Shown here in pieces: positions 1-5,878 of a stretch of DNA of 7,138 bases. Within the stretch, counting starts at the first letter, position 1; the number at the start of each line of letters is the position of its first letter. Origin of the DNA: JL08 sp965363755 (lineage in GTDB: Bacteria; Pseudomonadota; Alphaproteobacteria; Rhodobacterales; Rhodobacteraceae). The notes beneath the pieces are model-generated. The model made no database searches and was not told the origin of the DNA. It saw only the letters and a program-made list of their open reading frames with translations. Position numbers and translations under genes: made by a program. The DNA is taken from NCBI GenBank assembly GCA_965363755.1, contig CBDTVL010000203.1:1-7138 (forward strand), read 5' to 3'.

Positions 1-1480
1 CTTCGTCTGTGCCCGGGTCCAGCTTTGGCTCTTCGTATTCGTTCAATAGATCGCGTACACGTGTCAATGCACGCTCGGTGATCTCAGTCGAACCGTCGGC
101 CTGCCATTGCTCGATGGAGTTGTTGTCGAATAATTCAGGCATGAAAAACGCCTTTTGAAAGTTCTCAAGCGTATGGGGATGCCCAAGATAATGCCCGCCG
201 GGGCCGACGTCACTAACAGCCTTTAACGCTTCGTCAAAGTCGTCCCACCGAATGCCCTCGGCCATGCGGTATCCCATCGCACATTGTTCGGCGTCGACGA
301 CGAATTTGGCCATGGAGCAATGCATGCCAGCCTCGTTCCAGCCTGCAGAATGCCAGATGTAATTTGCCCCTGACATAAGCACTGCCATCAATGTGGTCGC
401 ACTTTCATATCCGGCCTGTGCGTCAAAGGTCTTGGCCCCGCCCAGCGTATTTGAGGTGCGCCACGGGACTTCATAATACCGTGCCATCTGACCGATCATC
501 ATATTCATCAGGCTGATCTCGGGTGTGCCTGCCATTGGCGCGCCGGACCTCATGCTGACTGTTGAAAGGTAGTGACCATAGATCGCAGGCGTGCCCTTTT
601 GTACGACTTGCGTATAGGCCAGCCCGCTTAAGGCTTCGGCATTCAGTTGCGCGACGCTGGGCGCAACGCCGGCGGGGGTATTGGCCCCGCCTAAAACGAA
701 CGGCGAACAGAGTACCGGCTGGTTGTATCTGGCAAAGGCGCGCATTGCACCCAGCATGGTCTCGTCCCAGACAAGTGGTGAGTTGCCGTTGCAATTTCCG
801 GTCACAACCGGGTGGGTCATCATGAACTCTTTGCCAAAGAGGATGGCGCACATTTCCATCACGTCTTCGGCGTTTTTGGGGCTTGTGGTCATGCCCATGA
901 AGGTCTTGTCGGAATACTTCATCGAGGAATAGGTGATCCGCAGATGGCGCTGACTGATCGGGTGATCATACGGCTCAACAATATGGTGCGCCGAGGAGTG
1001 AATGGCGGGCAGCATGTGGCTGAGCTTGTGGAAATTGGCCAGGTCTTCAAGCAAAGGGTTTCGACGCACATCATCCAGATCGCGCAGGTAAGGTGCCCCT
1101 GTCATCGGCACAAAGATGGAGTGGTCGTTCCCGAACGGCAGATTGTTGGCAGGATTGCGCGCGTGATAAGTAAAAGATGTTGGAATTGAGCTGATCAGAT
1201 CGCGGATCAGGCCGCGGTCAAGATGCACCCGTTCGCCCCGCACGTCCGCTCCGGCACGCTTCCAGTCCTCAAGTGCAATCGGATCGCGAAACACCACCCC
1301 TATATCTTCGAGGATAGCCATCGAGGCGGCATCGATGCGCATTACCTGCTCTTGTGACATCGGTTCCGTAAGGGGTATGCCGCGCTTGAGAGCCGGAAGC
1401 ATCGTGACGTCGCGCGTTTGCCGAATGGCCTTGCGGGCGCCTCGGCCGCGACGGACAGTGCCAACGGCATCGACACTCAT
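1..1480 (-). CDS. MttB-superfamily (trimethylamine methyltransferase-like) protein, non-pyrrolysine type, 3' end cut by window edge
   Basis: I read this gene directly on the minus strand: it runs open for 493 codons from the ATG at 1480-1478 and leaves the window before a stop. The family is COG5598/MttB, TIM-barrel enzymes that move a methyl group from a methylated or quaternary amine to the cobalt of a partner corrinoid protein in the cytoplasm. Family-like stretches are ILEDIGVVFRDP (about residues 57-68), GGANTPAGVAPSVAQLNAEA (264-283), GTPEISLMNMM (318-328), the DAQAGYES segment (353-360) and the ANYIWHSAGW segment (372-381). No in-frame TAG occurs in the visible part, so this is not a pyrrolysine enzyme; characterised homologues of that kind include MtgB (glycine betaine). 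The family is usually a little over 500 residues, so probably 20-30 residues are missing. The ATG overlaps the aldehyde dehydrogenase stop (ATGA), with a purine-rich AAGGGG 10 bases upstream, suggesting coupled translation. Family is secure; the substrate is unknown. Confidence 0.92.
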   Translation of the reverse strand, partial: MSVDAVGTVRRGRGARKAIRQTRDVTMLPALKRGIPLTEPMSQEQVMRIDAASMAILEDIGVVFRDPIALEDWKRAGADVRGERVHLDRGLIRDLISSIPTSFTYHARNPANNLPFGNDHSIFVPMTGAPYLRDLDDVRRNPLLEDLANFHKLSHMLPAIHSSAHHIVEPYDHPISQRHLRITYSSMKYSDKTFMGMTTSPKNAEDVMEMCAILFGKEFMMTHPVVTGNCNGNSPLVWDETMLGAMRAFARYNQPVLCSPFVLGGANTPAGVAPSVAQLNAEALSGLAYTQVVQKGTPAIYGHYLSTVSMRSGAPMAGTPEISLMNMMIGQMARYYEVPWRTSNTLGGAKTFDAQAGYESATTLMAVLMSGANYIWHSAGWNEAGMHCSMAKFVVDAEQCAMGYRMAEGIRWDDFDEALKAVSDVGPGGHYLGHPHTLENFQKAFFMPELFDNNSIEQWQADGSTEITERALTRVRDLLNEYEEPKLDPGTDE

Positions 1481-2955
1481 CCGACGTTATCCCCTTCGGA
1501 TGGATCGCTGAGGTCAATCCAGATCGTTTTGAGTTCTGTAAACTGATCATGGGCATGAATGCCGTTGTCGCGGCCGCCAAAGCCCGATTGTTTGTAACCG
1601 CCAAACGGAGTCGAGATATCACCTTCGCCGTAGCAATTGACTGTTACAGTGCCAGCCCGAATGTCGCGCGCAGCGCGAATGGCCCGGCGTGCATTGGCAG
1701 AAAATACACTCGCGGCAAGGCCATATTCCGTGTCGTTTGCCACGGCGACAGCTTCGTCATTGCTGGCCACCTCGATGACGCAAAGAACAGGGCCAAAAAT
1801 TTCGTCACGCGCTTTGGCGTCATCTTTTTTGACCTCATAGATCAGCGGAGAAACGTAGGGTCCTTTGCCCTTGTCTGCCTTGTCCAGAAATCCCCGAACC
1901 TTGCTGCAATGTTCGGCATCGATCAGCGCACCGATATGGTTGGCCGGATCCAGCGGATCGCCGGTCTTCCAATCGCGAAGACGCGCGGTCATCCGCTCCA
2001 ACAGTGGTGCTTTGACTGCACTGTGAACGATCAGTCGTGATGCGGCAGAGCAATTCTGCCCCGCATTCCAAAACGCGGCGTTGACGACATGCTCAGCGAC
2101 ATGTTCAAGATTTTCGGCGTCGTCCAACACGACAGCCGGATTTTTGCCGCCACATTCCAGAACCACTTTCTTGAGGTTGCTGTCAGCCGCATAGTGCAGG
2201 AACCGCCGTCCTGTTTCGGTCGAGCCGGTAAAGCTGACCATATCAACATCCATGTGCCGTCCCAGTGGTTCGCCGACCGTAGGTCCATCCCCCGGCAGGA
2301 CCTGAAAAACTCCAGATGGAATGCCTGCCTCATAAGCCAGTTCGGCGACGCGTAGCGCGGTCAGTGACGTTTGTTCGGCAGGTTTGACAATCACCGAACA
2401 TCCGGCTGCCAAAGCCGGGCCGATTTTCCACGCCAGCATCATCAACGGGAAGTTCCACGGCAGCACCGCACCCACGACGCCAATGGGCTCGCGCACGATC
2501 ATCGATATTGCGCCGTCTTTGGCCGGGCTGATCTGATCATAAATCTTGTCGATCGCTTCGGCGTGCCATTTGATCGTGTCGATGGTCTCAGGCACATCAA
2601 TCAATTCGCAGTCGCGGATGGGTTTGCCACTGTCCACGCTTTCCATGACTGCCAGTTCGCGGCGATTTCTGGTCATCAGTTTGCACAGTTTAATCAGCAC
2701 ATCTTTGCGCTCGGATGGATCCAGCTTGGACCAGCGCCCCTGATCAAAAGCTTCGCGTGCTTTTCGCACCGCAAAATCGACATCGCTTGCGTCGCAGCCG
2801 GAAATTTCGCAAATAGTTGCGCCAGTGGCGGGATTGCTTGTCACCAGTTTGGCACCATGGCCCGCGCGAAATTTGCCATCGATAAAAGCCGCACGCGGCG
2901 GATCAAGCGCTTCGGCAAGTGCACGATATTCGGCGTGTGTCAAAAGGTCGGTCAT
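1477..2955 (-). CDS. NAD(P)-dependent aldehyde dehydrogenase, PuuC-like
   Basis: This 492-residue protein is a full-length member of the aldehyde dehydrogenase superfamily, which oxidises an aldehyde to a carboxylic acid with NAD(P)+ in the cytoplasm. All key residues are present: oxyanion Asn168 in PWNF, cofactor Lys191 in VKPAEQ, the GSTETG Rossmann loop (244-249), general base Glu267 in LECGGK, nucleophile Cys302 in GQNCS, and Glu385 in EIFGPV. KPAE favours NAD+ over NADP+ by family rules. From memory, the layout and many stretches (HAEAIDKIY, MIVREPIGVVGAVLPWNFP, FGGYKQSG, FTELKTIWI) resemble E. coli PuuC, the gamma-glutamyl-aminobutyraldehyde dehydrogenase of putrescine degradation, so an amino- or amido-aldehyde is a reasonable guess. 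The ATG overlaps the stop of the DapA-like gene (ATGA), and AGGAG 7 bases upstream supports this start. Its own stop overlaps the MttB-like start. The neighbours are not puu genes, so a different pathway is likely. Confidence 0.94.
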   Translation of the reverse strand: MTDLLTHAEYRALAEALDPPRAAFIDGKFRAGHGAKLVTSNPATGATICEISGCDASDVDFAVRKAREAFDQGRWSKLDPSERKDVLIKLCKLMTRNRRELAVMESVDSGKPIRDCELIDVPETIDTIKWHAEAIDKIYDQISPAKDGAISMIVREPIGVVGAVLPWNFPLMMLAWKIGPALAAGCSVIVKPAEQTSLTALRVAELAYEAGIPSGVFQVLPGDGPTVGEPLGRHMDVDMVSFTGSTETGRRFLHYAADSNLKKVVLECGGKNPAVVLDDAENLEHVAEHVVNAAFWNAGQNCSAASRLIVHSAVKAPLLERMTARLRDWKTGDPLDPANHIGALIDAEHCSKVRGFLDKADKGKGPYVSPLIYEVKKDDAKARDEIFGPVLCVIEVASNDEAVAVANDTEYGLAASVFSANARRAIRAARDIRAGTVTVNCYGEGDISTPFGGYKQSGFGGRDNGIHAHDQFTELKTIWIDLSDPSEGDNVG

Positions 2956-3860
2956 ATCACCGCTCCTGTAATGCTGGAAATCGCTGTGTTCATGGTTCGG
3001 ATCACTTCGGACAACTCACGTTTGTCATCTTTGTTCAGGGGTTGCAGCGGCTTGCGCGGCGGGCCTGCATTAATGCCGCGCAGGGTCAGGCCGTATTTTA
3101 TGCACTGAACGAATTTCCCGCCCTGCTCAAGCACCCGCATGAGCGGCAGCATCGCTGACATGATCGCGCGGCCTTTGGTGAAATCGCCCTCGACGGCGCA
3201 GGCTTGATAAAGGGCAATATGTGCCTCTGGAGCGAAGTTTGAACCAGCGCACACCCAAGACCGCGCGCCCCAGGCAAAGAACTCCAGTGCCTGATCGTCC
3301 ATCCCGCATGACAGCGCGATATGCGGGTAGTCACGGGCCAGCATATGCACCCTGTTGATGTCACCCGAACTTTCCTTGATGGCGCAGAAATTGGGCGAAC
3401 GCCCCAGTCGATCAAGGGTCTCTTCGTCCATGTTTACCGACATGCGTCCGGGATAATTGTACAGCATGACAGGTAGGTTCGCCGCCCGGTCGATCGCCAA
3501 GGCATGCAGCGCAATCTCGCGCCCGGTGGGATAGGCATAAGGTGGAGTTGCAATCAAAAGCGCATCGGCCCCGACATCTTTGGCAGCCAAGCCATACGCG
3601 ACGCTGTCCTCAGTACGAATTGCGCCGGTGCCCACGATCATTGGCACTCTGCCGCTGATCAAGTCTGCGCAGCGCTGCATCATCCACAGTCGCTCTTCAA
3701 AGGTCTGGGCATAATATTCACCGGTCGACCCTGCCACGATGATGCCATGCACGCCGGCGGTGATCAGATGCTCAACGGTCTTTGCGAGCGCCTCTTCATT
3801 CACGCTGAAATCGTCGTAGTAGGGGGTGACGATTGGGGTATATATGCCTTCAAACTGCAT
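2952..3860 (-). CDS. DapA/N-acetylneuraminate lyase-family enzyme (class I aldolase fold)
   Basis: The 302-residue product is a typical full-length DHDPS/NAL-family TIM barrel, forming a Schiff base with a 2-oxo acid. Visible hallmarks are GSTGEYY (44-50; the family signature is usually GTTGE), catalytic Tyr134 in MLYNYPGR, Arg139 in the place where DapA binds the substrate carboxylate, and Schiff-base Lys162 in AIKESSGD. It is unlikely to be the lysine-pathway DapA: it sits in a regulated operon with an aldehyde dehydrogenase and a methyltransferase. Family members paired with aldehyde dehydrogenases include the pyrroline-4-hydroxy-2-carboxylate deaminase of hydroxyproline breakdown and 5-dehydro-4-deoxyglucarate dehydratase, both yielding alpha-ketoglutarate semialdehyde. 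A comparable role here is inference. The ATG at 3860 lies inside the end of the regulator gene (11-base overlap); the ribosome site is weak (AAAGA 8 bases upstream), so translation is probably coupled. Residue-level assignment is firm at family level only. Confidence 0.92.
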   Translation of the reverse strand: MQFEGIYTPIVTPYYDDFSVNEEALAKTVEHLITAGVHGIIVAGSTGEYYAQTFEERLWMMQRCADLISGRVPMIVGTGAIRTEDSVAYGLAAKDVGADALLIATPPYAYPTGREIALHALAIDRAANLPVMLYNYPGRMSVNMDEETLDRLGRSPNFCAIKESSGDINRVHMLARDYPHIALSCGMDDQALEFFAWGARSWVCAGSNFAPEAHIALYQACAVEGDFTKGRAIMSAMLPLMRVLEQGGKFVQCIKYGLTLRGINAGPPRKPLQPLNKDDKRELSEVIRTMNTAISSITGAVI

Positions 3861-4554
3861 TACGTCGGTCTTTCATCGAAATCACATCAATCGGGAGCGG
3901 GTCTGGGCGCACGTATTTCTCCATCTGGTCGCGGGAAAGGTCCCAATGCTGAAGCGTTAAGTCTATTGCCAATGAAGATTCCTGCGCCTCGATTGCCGAG
4001 ATCATCGCATCATGCTGTTCAATGGCTTTGCGAATGCGGTGCTGATCCGAAGCGGTGGATGGACTGAAAAAAGTCTGGCTCAGGCGCGTATGGTCAATCA
4101 GCATCCGGTTAAGGCTGGCGCGCAAATAGGGGTTCTGGGCCATCTCGCCGATCTGTTCGTGAAAGCGGTGATTGAGCAACGATGAGGTTTGCGTATCAGT
4201 TGCGCGTGCCGCGATGGCAAACTCCACTTGGGTGTCCTTGAGCGCGGCGATCTGCTGGCTGGTCCTGTTTTCGGCAGCAAGTCGGGCTATGGTGGAATAG
4301 ACCAGCGGAGCGGTCTGAAAGAAAACCCGCATTACCCCGATGTCCATCGAAGCAACCTTTGCGCCGCGATTTTCTTCCAGCCGGACGTAACCATCGCCGG
4401 CCAAGCGATGCAACACCTCACGCAGGGGTGTTCGTGAAATGCCGTATTCGGTGCACAATGCCACCTCGTCCAAGTCCGAACCCGGCGGAATGTCCAGAGA
4501 CAGAATGCGCGCCTTGAGATTGTCTGCGCACTCAAATTTCTTGTTTCTTGGCAT
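3850..4554 (-). CDS. GntR-family transcriptional regulator, FadR/FCD subfamily
   Basis: This 234-residue protein is a DNA-binding regulator. The N-terminal winged helix-turn-helix spans about residues 12-68: the LSLDIPPGSDLDE wing-entry segment, then the recognition region with SRTPLREVLHRL (40-51) and GYVRLEENRGAKV (55-67). The C-terminal all-helical FCD effector domain (about 75-215) carries likely metal ligands His132 in NHRFH, His181 in EQHDAMI and His203 in LQHW. The usual first ligand, Asp, is Asn128 here, which may weaken or alter metal binding. FCD domains commonly bind carboxylic acids, in keeping with an operon for a metabolite. I chose ATG 4554 because GGGAGG lies 8 bases upstream and the family N-terminus starts there; the frame stays open to a TTG at 4710, but that would run through the promoter. 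It is first in the four-gene unit, with its stop inside the DapA-like gene, and probably controls itself and the genes after it through the palindrome at 4576-4585. Confidence 0.93.
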   Translation of the reverse strand: MPRNKKFECADNLKARILSLDIPPGSDLDEVALCTEYGISRTPLREVLHRLAGDGYVRLEENRGAKVASMDIGVMRVFFQTAPLVYSTIARLAAENRTSQQIAALKDTQVEFAIAARATDTQTSSLLNHRFHEQIGEMAQNPYLRASLNRMLIDHTRLSQTFFSPSTASDQHRIRKAIEQHDAMISAIEAQESSLAIDLTLQHWDLSRDQMEKYVRPDPLPIDVISMKDRRNAV

Positions 4555-4562
4555 GGATCGCG

Positions 4563-4568
4563 CCTCCC
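4563..4568 (-). promoter_or_regulatory. Ribosome binding site deciding the regulator start
   Basis: On the minus strand GGGAGG stands 8 bases before the ATG at 4554. It is the best ribosome site in the left part of the window and supports the short 234-residue regulator over the longer TTG-started reading. Confidence 0.75.
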
Positions 4569-4575
4569 ATACAAA

Positions 4576-4585
4576 ATGTATACAT
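4576..4585. promoter_or_regulatory. Candidate GntR-type operator (perfect palindrome)
   Basis: ATGTATACAT is a perfect 10-base palindrome centred about 26 bases upstream of the regulator ATG. It fits the GT-N(2)-AC core known for FadR/FCD-type GntR operators. It lies at the expected start of transcription of the better promoter candidate and overlaps the -10 of the alternative, so binding should block transcription. A second, weaker palindrome, ATTGCAAT (4600-4607), is centred 23 bases away, about two helical turns, and could be an accessory half. The operator role is inferred from position and motif only. Confidence 0.6.
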
Positions 4586-4617
4586 AAATAATAACGGAAA
4601 TTGCAATCCCCAATCAA
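4577..4617 (-). promoter_or_regulatory. Candidate promoter(s) for the regulator/lyase/dehydrogenase/methyltransferase operon
   Basis: Two sigma-70-like arrangements overlap in this AT-rich stretch, read on the minus strand. The first has TTGATT (4612-4617), an 18-base spacer and TATTAT (4588-4593); it would start near 4581, inside the palindrome, leaving a leader of about 27 bases that holds the ribosome site. The second has TTGCAA (4601-4606), an 18-base spacer and TATACA (4577-4582), but its leader would barely hold the ribosome site. The AT content contrasts with the surrounding coding DNA. Neither is a perfect match. Confidence 0.5.
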
Positions 4618-4780
4618 CCGCTGAAACGGAAAAGGGGTTTGCGAATAAGGGATCGAGACGACGCTGGCGAAAGGCCGCGATTCTTGGGCCCTCGGGTGGG
4701 CGATACACAAATCTGTACAGGTGCAGGCAGATTGACTGCGAACGATGTGATCTAGGATTAATGGCGGGCGTGGTCCGGCG
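4586..4780. other. Gap between transporter gene and operon promoter, no gene seen
   Basis: Apart from the promoter elements at 4588-4617, this stretch holds no convincing gene. I looked for a terminator after the transporter stop and found only a weak 4-base stem (GCAG-attga-CTGC, around 4728-4740) without a T run, so how transporter transcription ends is not visible. The palindrome CTGTACAG (4713-4720) is too far upstream to be a confident operator. Confidence 0.5.
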
Positions 4781-5746
4781 TCACTTTCGGGGTCGTTTGG
4801 ACCATAAGAAAGGCGACACGCGGGGGGTTGTTCCAGTTTCCGGGCGTGATCGGGTTCGCAGCACGGGTTGTTCAGATCCTGTGGCGCGGCTTTCGCGCAG
4901 AACGATATAGAGACCGCTTGCGATGATCACAGCTGAACCAATTATTGTTGCGCGATCCGGGCTCTCGTCAAAAAACAGCAACCCATAAGCCGTCGCCCAT
5001 AAGATCTGAGAATATTGCATTGGTGCGACGATCACTGCCTCGCCGGTATTGTAGGCGGCAATCAGGAACCGACCTGCCACCCAAGCAAAAAGTGCGACGA
5101 TCCCTAGCCGACCCAGATCCTCGAGCGGCAAAGGCTCATAGACGAATGGCAACAACGCTGCCATCACAAGGAAATTCGCCATCATCGGGTACAGCATGAT
5201 AACCACTGTCCGCTCTTCACGTCCGATCTTGCGCACGATGATCGAGGCAAATGATCCACAGATAGCAGACACAAGTGCCGCGAGGTGCCCGAGTTCAAGG
5301 TCTGCCTGCCCCGGCCGCAAAACCACAAGCACGCCGGTCAAACCGACAATGACAGCCAACCCGCGCCGCAATTTTACCTTTTCACCCAGTATCGGAATGG
5401 CCAGTACCGTGATCAGCAGTGGCGACGCAAAAAGAATTGCGTAGACCTGCGCCAGTGGCAGAACGGAAAAGGCATAAAAGGCGCAAAACCCGGTGATGAC
5501 TGCGGCGACGGTTCGTCCAGCCATCCACCATGGGTGCACGGGAATCAACGTTCCGGGGGTTGCATCGCGTAGAAGGTAGAGCATCGCCAGTGGAAAGCTG
5601 AAGAGAACGCTGAAAAATACAATCTGGATCGGTGAATAGACCCCGCCAAGCACTTTTATGACCACGTCATGTGAGGCAAATATGCCAAATGCCGTTAGCG
5701 CAAAGAGCGCCGCCTTTAGATTGGGGTTCATTGGTTCTCGGGCCAT
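4781..5746 (-). CDS. EamA/DMT-superfamily transporter (ten membrane helices)
   Basis: This 321-residue inner-membrane protein has the two-fold EamA repeat of the drug/metabolite transporter superfamily. I see ten hydrophobic segments, roughly at residues 10-29, 38-58, 75-94, 100-120, 128-145, 153-173, 181-203, 212-232, 238-258 and 264-284. Each repeat ends in a family-like pattern: PILGEKVKLRRG then GVLVVLRPG in the first (118-146), and FFDESPDRATIIGSAV then GLYIVLRE in the second (258-285). A hydrophilic, basic tail of about 35 residues follows. Members export or import amino acids, nucleobases, carboxylates and other small molecules; the substrate cannot be told here. The ATG at 5746 is preceded by AAGG 6 bases upstream (GGTGAG is closer still); Met6 (5731) is a possible alternative start with poorer ribosome-site support. 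It lies 132 bases after leuB and 226 bases before the regulator gene, all on one strand, so it may be read with leuB or alone. A link to the catabolic operon is possible but unsupported. Confidence 0.92.
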   Translation of the reverse strand: MAREPMNPNLKAALFALTAFGIFASHDVVIKVLGGVYSPIQIVFFSVLFSFPLAMLYLLRDATPGTLIPVHPWWMAGRTVAAVITGFCAFYAFSVLPLAQVYAILFASPLLITVLAIPILGEKVKLRRGLAVIVGLTGVLVVLRPGQADLELGHLAALVSAICGSFASIIVRKIGREERTVVIMLYPMMANFLVMAALLPFVYEPLPLEDLGRLGIVALFAWVAGRFLIAAYNTGEAVIVAPMQYSQILWATAYGLLFFDESPDRATIIGSAVIIASGLYIVLRESRATGSEQPVLRTRSRPETGTTPRVSPFLWSKRPRK

Positions 5747-5834
5747 TTCTCACCTTTGCCAGTGTCGTGCGCGATGTCCTGCTTTGGTCGTCACGTAACC
5801 TGTAAGAAGGCACAATCGCCCCATGATGCCTGAA

Positions 5835-5871
5835 CCTAGCCGCCGGGTCCTAAATCACAACGGCGGATAGG
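5835..5871 (-). terminator. Hairpin just after leuB, possible terminator or 3' stabiliser
   Basis: Arms CCTAgCCGCCG (5835-5845) and CGGCGGaTAGG (5861-5871) pair over 11 positions with one mismatch, around a 15-base loop. The structure begins 7 bases past the leuB stop codon, where a terminator would sit. No T run follows it on the minus strand, so it may instead protect the 3' end, act weakly, or depend on other factors. Confidence 0.45.
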
Positions 5872-5878
5872 GTGAACT

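Noticed and set aside
471..1189. Several 80-126 codon frames on both strands within 471-1189
   Set aside because: All lie over the MttB-like gene, which has continuous family-like sequence in its own frame.
1..1480. Possible pyrrolysine-coding amber codon in the MttB-like gene
   Set aside because: I read the whole visible frame and found no internal TAG, TAA or TGA.
1477..2955. Assignment of the dehydrogenase as puuC
   Set aside because: Resemblance to PuuC is clear, but no other putrescine-utilisation gene is present, so the substrate and symbol would be overclaimed.
2371..3108. Long plus-strand open frame opposite the aldehyde dehydrogenase and the end of the lyase gene (245 codons)
   Set aside because: It crosses two well-supported genes on the other strand and shows no family motif; a shadow frame.
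2952..3860. Assignment of the DapA-like gene as lysine-pathway dapA
   Set aside because: Its operon partners, a GntR regulator, an aldehyde dehydrogenase and a methyltransferase, point to catabolism, and its signature motifs deviate from true DapA.
4555..4710. Longer regulator reading from a TTG at 4710 (286 residues)
   Set aside because: It runs through the AT-rich promoter and palindrome, has no good ribosome site, and the extra 52 residues do not look like family sequence. ATG 4554 has GGGAGG at proper spacing.
4713..4720. CTGTACAG palindrome as a second regulator operator
   Set aside because: It is about 160 bases from the regulator start, short, and lacks the two-base spacer of the GT-N2-AC core; likely chance.
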